51,285 nucleotides of DNA. It comes from a virus. The notes beneath the pieces are model-generated. The model had not been told where the DNA came from. It ran no database searches and saw only the letters and a list, made by a program, of their open reading frames with translations. Shown here piece by piece: positions 40,795-48,916 of the stretch. Each line of letters opens with the position of its first letter. Position 1 is the stretch's first letter. The translations under genes and the position numbers were made by a program. Location of the stretch: positions 1 through 51,285 of IMG/VR virus record IMGVR_UViG_3300015360_000059. The stretch is one strand, 5' to 3'.

Positions 40795-41537
40795 CAGCTG
40801 TCTCCAAAAGTGTCATTATGCCTTCCGCAGACTCTCATCAAGTCTCTACTAGTTGTCCAATGTTCTTTGTGTTTTATCCATCTTATATTAATATCTGGAA
40901 TTGGCTTAAAGTAAGTGTCCAGGACAGTTTCACTAAGTAGTCTAGACATAGCATATCCAGGCTGATGTTGAACCAAAAAGTCATTAATGCAGCTTGGGTC
41001 CATCATGTCTCTAACTCGTTGATCTGTCTTTGCTATGTAAGCTGCTGTAATATAAGTTTCTGGAATTATTGCTCTTTGTAGATTTGGAAAATGATTTTCA
41101 GAGTATTGGAGCGGAGAATTAAATAAGTTAAGTACCTGATTCTGAGTTCCAAAATAAAAGAAGTCCCAACTAAAAAAAGAATAGTCTCTGCTTAAGGCAA
41201 GACAAAGTACTCTACCGGCTGCTGCTCCAAGGTAGTAGGGTAGGAACTTTTGTAAATCTTCTTTTTGAATTAAAACATCTGCTCTCATCTTTAAACAATA
41301 GGTTGCCTGACTTTTAGATACCCCAGCCAGAGAAGAGACTATTTGATAATTACAATTACCACTTCCTGCTAACGAAGGAGGATCACAAAATACCTCTTCT
41401 ATACCAGGCTCATTTAGACTGTCTTCTGAGGTCCAGTGGCAATAAAATATCTTATTAAAGAGATTAGTCTCCTTATAATGTATAAGGACTTCCCTGGTGT
41501 AACTCTGTAGTGGACCTTGTAAAATTAAATCAATCAT
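40791..41537 (-). CDS. WavE-like glycosyltransferase
   Basis: The 248-residue protein begins DLILQGPLQSYTRE, then has IFYCHWTSED, a CNYQIVSSLAGV region and YCLKMRADVL. This order matches the WavE family of LPS core and capsule transferases. It would transfer a sugar in the cytoplasm. It sits between a GT-B-like gene and the HAD/nucleotidyltransferase fusion, supporting one pathway. Confidence 0.7.
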   Translation of the reverse strand: MIDLILQGPLQSYTREVLIHYKETNLFNKIFYCHWTSEDSLNEPGIEEVFCDPPSLAGSGNCNYQIVSSLAGVSKSQATYCLKMRADVLIQKEDLQKFLPYYLGAAAGRVLCLALSRDYSFFSWDFFYFGTQNQVLNLFNSPLQYSENHFPNLQRAIIPETYITAAYIAKTDQRVRDMMDPSCINDFLVQHQPGYAMSRLLSETVLDTYFKPIPDINIRWIKHKEHWTTSRDLMRVCGRHNDTFGDSW

Positions 41538-41574
41538 TTATTCCGACATCAAATATTATAGCCATAGGATCTTC

Positions 41575-42609
41575 CTAAATTGTTTTAAATAATTCGGTCC
41601 ACCCTTGTACAGCTTGCTCTTTTGAAAAGACTTTCAAGCACTTGTCTTTTCCAGATTTACCTAGTTGTTGAGCAAAAGAAGCATCAACACTTACTAAGTT
41701 TATATAGTAAAATAATTCTTCAAGAGAGTCACTAGATATTAAGTCTTTACCGTGCTCGAATAGATCGGGAATTTCAAAGCTCAACCCTCTACCAATGTTC
41801 TCACTACCTAAGTATTTTCCCCAAGTAATAACAGGTATGCCACATGAAAGAGCTTCTAAAATGCTATAAGTATATGGAGCAGGTTTGGACCCTAGGTTTA
41901 AATAAGTATTGCAGTTTTTATACTTATCCTGCTGCTCTTTAGCAGCTACTTTACCTTTATTTTGGGGAATCTCTAGTGCTTCGTTACCGTAACCATAAAG
42001 TTCAAAGGTTCCTCCCATTGATACTAGCTTCAAATACTCCTTTAAGTTACAACAGGCTGACCTAGTGGTGATGGCATTGCAAAAAGTGAGTACATACCCA
42101 CCACCTCCCACCCAAGCGTTGTAAACAGAGGGATCGGCAGTTACTCTAATTAAAGCATCTTCTCCCGCGAAGCCTAAAGCGTTAGACTCTGAGGGGCTAA
42201 ATCTGACAATTTTAGCATTATTATTTTTAAAGAAGGTAGCGTTACTTTCGTACCAACCACTAGGCTGCCCAGGGCTTCTTACAACTATTCTAGGCTTTAT
42301 ATTTTGTAACCCTAGGTTCCTCAACCCTTGGAAATGAAAAACAGTTATAACAACATCAAACTTATTAATAAACTCTAAAGACAAATTGCACTCATTACCT
42401 GGTATAAAACTAGGATTTAGCTTTTGAAATTCGTGCAATAAAGAAGGGTCTGACTTTTTTACTTTAGGTAAAGAATCTCTATAAGTATCTAGCGGAAATT
42501 CGGGATCCAAATAGTAGCCAGCAGAGAAGACCTCGTGGCCCAGTCCATCTAAAAGTGCTACTTCATTGTACTCTAAGATTTGATGGCAAGATAGATATAA
42601 AATTTTCAT
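41575..42609 (-). CDS. GT-B-like glycosyltransferase
   Basis: The 344-residue protein (start MKILYLSCHQ) has YGYGNEALEIP, an EQQDKYKNCNTYLNLGS region and the donor-site motif PAPYTYSILEALSCGIPVI followed by TWGK, as in GT4-type enzymes. It is a paralogue of the plus-strand protein at 43906-44991, sharing MKILYxS at the start and the PAPYTYxxLEA.xxGxPxx motif. The ATG at 42609 is chosen over a GTG at 42681 because a promoter for this gene lies between the two and because the paralogue starts there. Confidence 0.75.
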   Translation of the reverse strand: MKILYLSCHQILEYNEVALLDGLGHEVFSAGYYLDPEFPLDTYRDSLPKVKKSDPSLLHEFQKLNPSFIPGNECNLSLEFINKFDVVITVFHFQGLRNLGLQNIKPRIVVRSPGQPSGWYESNATFFKNNNAKIVRFSPSESNALGFAGEDALIRVTADPSVYNAWVGGGGYVLTFCNAITTRSACCNLKEYLKLVSMGGTFELYGYGNEALEIPQNKGKVAAKEQQDKYKNCNTYLNLGSKPAPYTYSILEALSCGIPVITWGKYLGSENIGRGLSFEIPDLFEHGKDLISSDSLEELFYYINLVSVDASFAQQLGKSGKDKCLKVFSKEQAVQGWTELFKTI

Positions 42610-42643
42610 GTAGTTACTAAAGTCCGTGATACTATAGATAAGT

Positions 42644-42672
42644 ATTTTATTAGATGTACCTATTTTAGTCAA
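42644..42672 (-). promoter_or_regulatory. Sigma-70-type promoter for the minus-strand glycan genes
   Basis: TTGACT (42667-42672) and TAAAAT (42644-42649) are 17 nt apart on the minus strand, about 35 nt before the ATG at 42609. It lies back-to-back with the plus-strand promoter. Confidence 0.7.
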
Positions 42673-42681
42673 GTCTACCAC

Positions 42682-42711
42682 TTGTAATAAAGATTTAACA
42701 TGTAGTATAAT
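42682..42711 (+). promoter_or_regulatory. Sigma-70-type promoter for plus-strand glycosyltransferases
   Basis: TTGTAA (42682-42687) and a perfect TATAAT (42706-42711) are separated by 18 nt. The ATG at 42740 follows after about 28 nt with only a weak ribosome site. Confidence 0.65.
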
Positions 42712-42739
42712 TCTAGCTTAAGTCATTTCGGTATTTATT

Positions 42740-43903
42740 ATGACAATTAAATGTGTAGGTCCCATATTCGATGTCAGTGGTTATGGCGAATGGGCTAGGT
42801 CTTTTATGTCTGCCTTAATTGATGAAGGGGCAGATATCACAATTTCTCCGATTTCTTTTGAAAAAAATAGACCCGACCTTGGTGAGCTAGGCGAAAAACT
42901 AAAATCAAAAATAAATGTTAAAAGCATCTACGACAAAGTAGTAGGATGGGTTACTCCAGAAGTAGCTTATAGTGTTTTCCAAAACGAGCCTGCTAGTGTA
43001 AAGAAAATAAATATGACCTTGTGGGAGACGACAAAAATACACCCAGACTGGTGTAAATGTATAAGTACATTTAATGAGTTATGGGTACCAGGAGAATGGA
43101 ATAAAAAAGTCTTTAAAGATAGTTTACTAGAATTTGAAAAACAAAACCAAGGGTTTGAGTCTTTAAAGTCCCTCCCGATCAAAGTAGTACATACACCACT
43201 TGTCTCTGCTAAAGAAGAGTCCAGTAGCTTAAATACCTTTTTCATGTTGCAGGACTCTCTAACTGGCGAGCTATTTGATAATTCCTATTTTGCATTTTAC
43301 TTTATCTCACAATGGAGTGAAAGAAAAAACTTCGTAGACTTGATAATAGCATATTGGGCCGCATTCCAGAAAAACGAGAAAGTAGTTCTAGTGCTAAAGA
43401 CTTACCTAGGTGGGCATACTACAGATGAACTAGATTTTTTCAGAAGAATGTTAGCTAATTTAGCAGTGGCGGCAAATAGTCAGACCTTGCCAAAAGTTTG
43501 TATAATAAACCAAGTACTCTCTAAGACGCAGATGTCTGCCTTACACAAAAGGGGAGACTGCTATGTAAACCCCTCTAGAGGAGAAGGATTGGGGCTTGGC
43601 TTAGTAGAAGCCTCCCTATTCGGTAATCCTGTTATAACAAACTTATTTGGTGAACAGAGTACTTATTATAATGAAAGTAATGCTATGATTTACGGACATA
43701 CTTTAAAACCTGTTATAGGGCAAAATAGTTGCTGGTACAGTATTGAACAGCTGTGGGCTGCGCCTGATATGGTTAGTCTAATAGATAGGCTAAAGTATGC
43801 ATTCAGTAATAAACTAGAGACTAAACAGCTAGCCTTAAACGCTAAAAAAGATATAGAAGGCTTTAGTAATATTAAGCAAATTGTCAAACAGATTGTGGAG
43901 TAA
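42740..43903 (+). CDS. GT4-like glycosyltransferase
   Basis: The 387-residue protein has an N-terminal DVSGYGEWARSF element typical of GT4 acceptor domains. Its C-terminal donor domain contains ISQWSERKN, LSKTQMSALHKRGDCYV and PSRGEGLGLGLVEASLFGNPVI, the usual E-x7-E-like nucleotide-sugar site. It probably extends or decorates a glycan. It is followed by a second glycosyltransferase after 2 nt. Confidence 0.8.
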   Translation: MTIKCVGPIFDVSGYGEWARSFMSALIDEGADITISPISFEKNRPDLGELGEKLKSKINVKSIYDKVVGWVTPEVAYSVFQNEPASVKKINMTLWETTKIHPDWCKCISTFNELWVPGEWNKKVFKDSLLEFEKQNQGFESLKSLPIKVVHTPLVSAKEESSSLNTFFMLQDSLTGELFDNSYFAFYFISQWSERKNFVDLIIAYWAAFQKNEKVVLVLKTYLGGHTTDELDFFRRMLANLAVAANSQTLPKVCIINQVLSKTQMSALHKRGDCYVNPSRGEGLGLGLVEASLFGNPVITNLFGEQSTYYNESNAMIYGHTLKPVIGQNSCWYSIEQLWAAPDMVSLIDRLKYAFSNKLETKQLALNAKKDIEGFSNIKQIVKQIVE

Positions 43904-43905
43904 TT

Positions 43906-44991
43906 ATGAAAATCTTATATGTCTCTAGTAACCACGCTGTTTTGGAGTACGATGACTGCCAGATATTTACTAGATTGGGTATTGACTGGTTTTCTACTGG
44001 GATATACATGGATCCTCAAAATCCCGATCCTTTTCATAAAAGAAGGGCTATAGCCAAGATCGCAGATCACAATCTTATACAAGAGTTTAAGTCTACTAAC
44101 CCTACGCAGGACTGTAATAGACATCTTAGACCTCACTTTCCCATTAGATTGACAGAAGATTTCGTAGATAAATTTGATTGTGTTATAGTCAATAACTTTT
44201 TTTATCTACTAACGGATAATTGGAATGTATTAAAAAACAGAAAAAATGTATTTTTTAGAACTTATTATTATACCAGCCCTCAACAAGAACATCAAATGGG
44301 GCTAATGAGACAGGAAGGTTTGAAGGTAATTAGGATGTTTGAAGAGGAGCTTACCCTAAAGGGAGGTTGCCCAACTGACTTTCTAATTCCCAATCATATC
44401 GATCCTAATGAGTACGATAACTGGGTGGGCAATGATCTAAGTATACTAACCTTCCAGAACGACTTTGCAACTAGAATAACCCACAGAGACGAGTATGGCA
44501 CTCAAGTATTTAAAGCCTACGCAGAGTACATAAACTTTATTAAGGCAAACCCTGATCTTAAATATAAACTGCATGGCTACAATAATAATGTTCCAGGTTT
44601 TGATAGAGGCACGGTCTCTTGGGAAGAGCAAAAAGAGTTATATAAAGACAGTAGAATCTATTTCTCTTTGGGCAGCTTTCCAGCGCCTTACACTTATAAC
44701 TTCCTAGAAGCTATGTGCGTAGGAACTCCTACTCTTAACTTTGGTCCGAAACTAGGGGACTACGATCATCCTTGGTTTAGTAATAGTTATAGGGTCCATA
44801 AGATTATCGAGAATGAAGTGGATGGTTTTTATTCGGACGATATAAATGTACTTGCTTCCTATGCAAGGGAACTCTTAAATAATGAAACTCTAGCTAAGCA
44901 GGTATCTGTTAAAGCTAGAGAAAAAATTATTAAGCTTTTTTCTATAGATAACGCCGTAGTTAATTGGAAAGCTTTCTTCGATTCTTTGTAA
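43906..44991 (+). CDS. GT-B-like glycosyltransferase, paralogue of the 41575 gene
   Basis: The 361-residue protein shares with the minus-strand paralogue the start MKILYVSSNH, a FSTGIYMDP segment, a YGxNNxxxGF region and the donor motif PAPYTYNFLEAMCVGTPTL. The two probably arose by duplication and then inverted orientation. A GGAG ribosome site precedes the ATG, and a bidirectional terminator follows the stop. Confidence 0.75.
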   Translation: MKILYVSSNHAVLEYDDCQIFTRLGIDWFSTGIYMDPQNPDPFHKRRAIAKIADHNLIQEFKSTNPTQDCNRHLRPHFPIRLTEDFVDKFDCVIVNNFFYLLTDNWNVLKNRKNVFFRTYYYTSPQQEHQMGLMRQEGLKVIRMFEEELTLKGGCPTDFLIPNHIDPNEYDNWVGNDLSILTFQNDFATRITHRDEYGTQVFKAYAEYINFIKANPDLKYKLHGYNNNVPGFDRGTVSWEEQKELYKDSRIYFSLGSFPAPYTYNFLEAMCVGTPTLNFGPKLGDYDHPWFSNSYRVHKIIENEVDGFYSDDINVLASYARELLNNETLAKQVSVKAREKIIKLFSIDNAVVNWKAFFDSL

Positions 44992-44992
44992 C

Positions 44993-45023
44993 AAAAAGGC
45001 CCTCACAAATTGGAGGGCCTTTT
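44993..45023. terminator. Bidirectional terminator between convergent genes
   Basis: AAAAGGCCCTC and GAGGGCCTTTT form an 11-bp stem around an 8-nt loop, flanked by A and T tracts, between the genes ending at 44991 (plus) and 45053 (minus). Confidence 0.92.
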
Positions 45024-45052
45024 ATTTAGTTATCTTTATTTAGTAAATTTAA

Positions 45053-45268
45053 CTACGCTGAAGTGGATACCCCAGTAGATTCTGAATGGGACTTACGAGA
45101 ACCCTTCTTTGGTGGACGCTTGACTACTTGAAAATCTGCAAAGAACTCGTCTAGAGCCTCTACTACTTCTCGCAAAACCTTTGCATCAGGAGATGCCGCT
45201 AGCTCTGCAGTTGTCTTTCTTTCTTTCCAAGTGTTGAGGAACTTCTTTAATACTTGTGATTGTTTCAT
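45053..45268 (-). CDS. Hypothetical small helical protein
   Basis: The 71 residues have a basic helical N-terminus, an acidic helix (about 30-46) and a Lys/Ser-rich tail. GGAG precedes the ATG, with a promoter (TTGCTT/TATAAT) upstream. No family is recognised. Confidence 0.55.
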   Translation of the reverse strand: MKQSQVLKKFLNTWKERKTTAELAASPDAKVLREVVEALDEFFADFQVVKRPPKKGSRKSHSESTGVSTSA

Positions 45269-45312
45269 TTTAATTTACTCCTTAGTTTAAGTGCCTGGCA
45301 CAATAGTGTTTA

Positions 45313-45341
45313 ATTATACTAATAACTGTTAAATTAAGCAA
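45313..45341 (-). promoter_or_regulatory. Sigma-70-like promoter for the 45268 gene
   Basis: TTGCTT (45336-45341) and TATAAT (45313-45318) are 17 nt apart on the minus strand. The ATG is about 45 nt downstream. Confidence 0.6.
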
Positions 45342-45348
45342 GTAAATT

Positions 45349-45729
45349 CTATTTAATTTTACTTAAATCTTCTTTAATTTCGAACGCACACCAGGATATC
45401 TGGCAATCGAGCATATGTAGAAATTTAGGTTTGTCTTTGAAGTTGACAGTTGAAAACCTGTTGCGCGAAAAATCAAAGTTTAAGTTGTAGTAATAGATCC
45501 CAGTGTTCGAAAAGCTGGAGTTAAAGGTCCCAAAAGTAGAAGATACCTCTAAATTTAATCCGTCATTAACAGCTACGATTTGTATAATTTTGGACTTACT
45601 TCTATTACTTGTTAGGGCCTCATCTAAGGAATATTTTTTACTAATAGTAAGATCTTTAAAATCTACACTATTAAGTATTAAATTTTTTTTAATCAAATGG
45701 GCGAGAAGTTTCTTGTCGTAGTCCCTCAT
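45349..45729 (-). CDS. Small unknown protein, possible outlier of the Trp-Trp family
   Basis: The 126 residues are beta-rich and end with ISWCAFEIKED. This resembles the hydrophobic strand plus Trp ending (WW) of the array further right, with Trp-Cys in place of Trp-Trp. It is separated from that array by the SSB gene. The role is unknown. Confidence 0.45.
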   Translation of the reverse strand: MRDYDKKLLAHLIKKNLILNSVDFKDLTISKKYSLDEALTSNRSKSKIIQIVAVNDGLNLEVSSTFGTFNSSFSNTGIYYYNLNFDFSRNRFSTVNFKDKPKFLHMLDCQISWCAFEIKEDLSKIK

Positions 45730-45755
45730 TATTTAAACTTACAGACAGAGCGGGT

Positions 45756-46247
45756 CTAGCTCTTTAGATCCACCTCTGCTGCATATTCAACAAACTTAGA
45801 AGGGTCCTTGCCTGTACTTAAAGAAGAAGAGCACAAATTGCACCCCTCAACTAGAGGGATTCTAGTCGCTTCTACAAGAGGGACTCTGACGGCTTCAGCC
45901 TGCTCCTGAGAAGGCTCTGAAGGAGAGGCTGCACTGTGAGAAGGTCTGTCTAGGAAAAGAACCTCAGCGGCGCGAATAGAGCACTCTTGAACCTTGACCC
46001 CGTTTACATCCCTATCTCTATACTGTAGCCTACCCTGCACCTGTACCAACCTTCCTTTAGTTAGATACTTTAAACAGAGTTCGGCTAACTTGTCATATAC
46101 CATGACAGTATGCCAGGAAGTCTCCTTCTTGGTAGATCTGGAATCTGTGGTGGCTACAGAGAGTATCACCCCAAAAGTTCCATTACTAAAATCGATCTTT
46201 TTAGGATCCTTGCCTAAGTTGCCTATGAGTATTACTAAGTTTTGCAT
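45756..46247 (-). CDS. ssb: Single-stranded DNA-binding protein (bacterial type)
   Basis: The 163-residue protein begins MQNLVILIGNLGKDP, then has SWHTVMVYDKLAELC and LTKGRLVQVQGRLQYRD, matching the OB-fold of bacterial SSB (residues 1-105). It protects ssDNA during phage replication. The C-terminal tail lacks the DDxIPF peptide that recruits partner proteins; instead it has a duplicated RVPLVEA/RIPLVEG element and a CNLC motif. No ribosome site precedes the ATG, which lies 7 nt from a promoter -10, so the mRNA may be leaderless. Confidence 0.85.
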   Translation of the reverse strand: MQNLVILIGNLGKDPKKIDFSNGTFGVILSVATTDSRSTKKETSWHTVMVYDKLAELCLKYLTKGRLVQVQGRLQYRDRDVNGVKVQECSIRAAEVLFLDRPSHSAASPSEPSQEQAEAVRVPLVEATRIPLVEGCNLCSSSLSTGKDPSKFVEYAAEVDLKS

Positions 46248-46253
46248 AAAACA

Positions 46254-46283
46254 AGTATACCATATCTAATTTCAGACTTTCAA
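46254..46283 (-). promoter_or_regulatory. Promoter of ssb
   Basis: TTGAAA (46278-46283) and TATACT (46254-46259) are 18 nt apart on the minus strand. Only six bases separate the -10 hexamer from the ATG. Confidence 0.6.
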
Positions 46284-46312
46284 TAGACATTAAAAGTTCA
46301 ATAGACTATATT
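46284..46312 (+). promoter_or_regulatory. Plus-strand promoter with AATAGAC repeats
   Basis: TAGACA (46284-46289) and TATATT (46307-46312) are 17 nt apart. AATAGAC occurs at 46282, 46300 and 46317 with spacings of 18 and 17 nt, overlapping both divergent promoters, as a repressor or activator site might. Confidence 0.45.
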
Positions 46313-46369
46313 TAAAATAGACCTGAATGTAGTTCCTGTATTTAGGTATCTTTTTAGGGACAGATTTAA

Positions 46370-46597
46370 ATGCAAGATGAAATCGACTTGACTCACCTAC
46401 TAGGAGCTTGGACCGTAACCAAAGAAGTTCTAGTAAAAAATCCTTTCGGCGACTTTACTCTCAAGACTGGGGAAACAATTAAAGTAATTAAAACAGACTC
46501 TGCCTTAGATAGGGTATTAATCGAAGTACCTAACGGCAAAATTGACTGGAAAAGACTCCCATGGCTAACTCAACATAGCAGTAAGATTAGTCAATAG
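46370..46597 (+). CDS. Hypothetical small protein, lone plus-strand gene
   Basis: The 75-residue beta-rich protein follows AGGGA and its own promoter. Its 3' end overlaps the convergent minus-strand gene by 11 bases. The pattern of strands (TVTKEVLVKN, GETIKVIKTDS, RVLIEVPN) suggests a small beta barrel such as an SH3-like fold. The function is unknown. Confidence 0.5.
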   Translation: MQDEIDLTHLLGAWTVTKEVLVKNPFGDFTLKTGETIKVIKTDSALDRVLIEVPNGKIDWKRLPWLTQHSSKISQ

Positions 46598-46790
46598 ATT
46601 TACAGATCCATTCTACATTGTAGTTTGAGGAGTCTGCATCAAGGTATCGGGCAGCTAGTGTTCCAGAAAAGCTATACCTGGTGCCGTCGATTAGACTCAA
46701 AGAAGCTTCGAAGATAGAGTCAGAGTCCCTGTTAACCTCTACTGAATATGTTCCACTAACTACCAATTCGTCTAAATTTAGTTGTCTCAT
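46587..46790 (-). CDS. Trp-tail family member (divergent), array end
   Basis: The 67-residue protein is beta-rich and ends YNVEWICKSID, close to the YNVNWW ending of the 47666 protein but with one Trp. It is the last gene of the coupled minus-strand array. Its small size suggests a minimal single domain. Confidence 0.5.
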   Translation of the reverse strand: MRQLNLDELVVSGTYSVEVNRDSDSIFEASLSLIDGTRYSFSGTLAARYLDADSSNYNVEWICKSID

Positions 46791-46797
46791 ACTATGA

Positions 46798-47208
46798 CTA
46801 TAGTAAGTTTTGCATCTGTTTATTCGGTAATTTAACTAACCACCAATCTTCGTTAAAGCTAAGCAGGCTCAGTCTTATCTCAGTTTGTTTAGAGAAGGTT
46901 ACTCGATATTCATATTTATGGATCCTATCGGGAGTAGCATTAATTAGAGATACCCACGCATCGTCAAAAACTCTGTTAATAGTTACAGGGTAAGAGTATG
47001 ATACATCTTTGTATTTTGAGCTGAGTATGGAAGTTTTAAACTGAAAATTACTTATAACTATAAAACTTTCCTTATCAGACTTGTCATCGTTCGTGCCGCT
47101 AAGAAAGTTTCCATAAGGCAGTGTTCTCTCTAACTCTTCTTTGGTAAGACAGAATAGCCCCAAATTTAGTTTAAATATTCTAAGCAGGTCTTTCTTATTC
47201 TGGTTCAC
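46798..47208 (-). CDS. Trp-Trp tail family protein
   Basis: The 136 residues have a helical start and beta-rich remainder, ending IRLSLLSFNEDWWLVKLP plus a short tail. The GTG start overlaps the preceding TGA (GTGA). The family is unknown; the C-terminal strand followed by WW is the shared feature. Confidence 0.55.
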   Translation of the reverse strand: MNQNKKDLLRIFKLNLGLFCLTKEELERTLPYGNFLSGTNDDKSDKESFIVISNFQFKTSILSSKYKDVSYSYPVTINRVFDDAWVSLINATPDRIHKYEYRVTFSKQTEIRLSLLSFNEDWWLVKLPNKQMQNLL

Positions 47209-47669
47209 TTAGTTAGCCACCAGTCTACTGCGTAAGTACTGACAGGTAGGTCAACAATATGCGTTGACCAAGTAAGGACATTTATTGGTACCTGCTCTAA
47301 AAAAATAGCAACCATGTAATTTGAACCTAAATCAAGAGATACACTGGAGGTCGATTTAATAATCGCGCTTCCACGACTTTTTATAACATCATATTTAAGT
47401 ACTTTATTTTTAAAAGAGTAGATATCAAAATTAGTAGTAATATTATTTATTTCATAGCCTTTGTAATTCCCGAGGCCGAAGTTAGCTAAATTGGACCTAT
47501 GGTTTCTTTTCTGCTTGAATAAAATATTCAGGGTAGGTTGACATGAATACTCAAAAGATGTAGACATGGGTATAGAACTGTCCAATTTAGTTGTGAGTTT
47601 TATCAAGCCTAGCTTATGATAGGCTATAGCCAAATCTTTAGCGGCAAAAGGATTAAACTTGTGACTCAT
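47205..47669 (-). CDS. Trp-Trp tail family protein
   Basis: The 154-residue protein is mainly beta-strand and ends VSTYAVDWWLTK. The start overlaps the preceding stop (ATGA). It has no recognised motif beyond the family ending. Confidence 0.55.
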   Translation of the reverse strand: MSHKFNPFAAKDLAIAYHKLGLIKLTTKLDSSIPMSTSFEYSCQPTLNILFKQKRNHRSNLANFGLGNYKGYEINNITTNFDIYSFKNKVLKYDVIKSRGSAIIKSTSSVSLDLGSNYMVAIFLEQVPINVLTWSTHIVDLPVSTYAVDWWLTK

Positions 47670-48007
47670 GCAACCACTATGTTAGGTATTAACCACCAGT
47701 TTACATTATAGTCACCAACAGACTCTGCGTGTACATCTATAGGAGTATCTGAGGAGCTATAAAAATGTAACTCAGCTACTTCACCTGTTAGGACTCCGGT
47801 GCTCCTGGTGATAGGTAAGGTATCTTTTAGTTTACAATTAGGATACCAGCAGTATACACCTAACTTTCTATAAAGACTGATTTTTCTTAAAGATCCGTCT
47901 TTAAATTCAGTCAAGTCTCTAGTAGTAATTAGAGTATACTTCTTGTTACGATCAATCAGATCAAAACTAGTGTATATCCTTCTAAAGTAAGTATCTTCTA
48001 AATCCAT
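47666..48007 (-). CDS. Trp-Trp tail family protein
   Basis: The 113 residues have IDVHAESVGDYNVNWWLIPN near the C-terminus, a variant of IDVYTKG...TLWWFLPK in the 48015 protein. This shows the similarity extends upstream of the Trp pair. The stop overlaps the next start. Confidence 0.55.
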   Translation of the reverse strand: MDLEDTYFRRIYTSFDLIDRNKKYTLITTRDLTEFKDGSLRKISLYRKLGVYCWYPNCKLKDTLPITRSTGVLTGEVAELHFYSSSDTPIDVHAESVGDYNVNWWLIPNIVVA

Positions 48008-48014
48008 ATATTCC

Positions 48015-48383
48015 TTATTTTAAATTACTGTCTTTAGGCAGAAACCACCACAGGGTTTTATAATCAATCTTATTATAAGCAAGTACTCCGCTAGTGCCTT
48101 TTGTATATACATCAATAGATGTTGAAGTTTGATAAGAAGTTACCGCCGCCTTGAAAAAAGCAAAATTTAAGTTTATGCTAGATGGCTTACCTAATGCAGA
48201 GTTCGTTCCCTTAGCTACTTCTTTCATGTTAGTTGAGTGAACTAATAACACTAGGGTACCAAAGGGTATTGATTTTAGGTCGTCAATATCATAACTGTGT
48301 AAGGAAAGTTGCCTACTAATAATTTGATTAACTTCTAAAGTTAATCCTTCCGAGAAGAACGATAAAATACTCATACCAACCAT
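48015..48383 (-). CDS. Trp-Trp tail family protein
   Basis: The 122-residue protein contains a TSIDVYTKG strand and ends YKTLWWFLPKDSNLK. Its N-terminus includes an internal MSILSFF start that is also possible. The role is unknown. It marks the junction between the Trp-tail and DR-tail gene runs. Confidence 0.55.
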   Translation of the reverse strand: MVGMSILSFFSEGLTLEVNQIISRQLSLHSYDIDDLKSIPFGTLVLLVHSTNMKEVAKGTNSALGKPSSINLNFAFFKAAVTSYQTSTSIDVYTKGTSGVLAYNKIDYKTLWWFLPKDSNLK

Positions 48384-48399
48384 ATCGGCAGTAGTAGGT

Positions 48400-48630
48400 T
48401 TAAACTTTAGTCTTTTCTAAAAGATATTTAATAATGTGCTCTCTCGGTAAGTTATCTAGTACTTCTTTCGAGGTATCGAAATCTTCTGTAGGGGTTGTAA
48501 ACCGGAACGGGATTAGAGTGGGCAGAGGCATAGGGTTCAACGGAGGAATTGTCCATTCTTCCATATTTTTAAAGCCCTCTATAGCTAGTTCAGCTAATTT
48601 AAGTTCCTCGCTAGAGAATTGATTTTTCAT
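48400..48630 (-). CDS. DR-tail family protein
   Basis: The 76 residues have a Pro-rich centre and end LDNLPREHIIKYLLEKTKV, the shared tail with Pro in place of Asp. The body is unlike the other members. Start and stop overlap the upstream gene (ATGA). Confidence 0.6.
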   Translation of the reverse strand: MKNQFSSEELKLAELAIEGFKNMEEWTIPPLNPMPLPTLIPFRFTTPTEDFDTSKEVLDNLPREHIIKYLLEKTKV

Positions 48631-48914
48631 TTACTTCCTTCTAATAAATACTTTAATATCTCGTTTCTAGGAATGGACTTTAATACCATTGAGTAACCTA
48701 AATTTTTTATCGCGTGTGCGACCATAACTAAGTCATTAGTAGACGCCTCTATCTGGGGAACCGCACTTGACGAGCCAGAAAGTAATTGAGGTACCGTATA
48801 GGAGCTGGAAGGTATGGATGTAGAAGGTATAGATGTAGAAATAGGTTTCGAAATAATACTAAACTCTTTTGCTAATACCGCTAGAGTATCTTTAAACTTA
48901 TCTAGGTCTACCAT
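48627..48914 (-). CDS. DR-tail family protein with Ser/Pro repeats
   Basis: The 95-residue protein has a Ser/Pro-rich repeat (SIPSTSIPSSS) near 29-38 and ends LKSIPRNEILKYLLEGSK. The repeat corresponds to GGTATGGATGTAGAAGG-like direct repeats in the DNA. It is translationally coupled to the next gene. Confidence 0.6.
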   Translation of the reverse strand: MVDLDKFKDTLAVLAKEFSIISKPISTSIPSTSIPSSSYTVPQLLSGSSSAVPQIEASTNDLVMVAHAIKNLGYSMVLKSIPRNEILKYLLEGSK

Positions 48915-48916
48915 AC

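Noticed and set aside
42609-42681. GTG at 42681 as start of the minus-strand glycosyltransferase
   Set aside because: A TTGACT/TAAAAT promoter lies between this GTG and the ATG at 42609, and the paralogue starts at the same MKILY motif.
46279-46323. Replication iterons or CRISPR-like repeats
   Set aside because: Only three 7-nt copies are present and they overlap promoters; there are no longer repeats or spacers.
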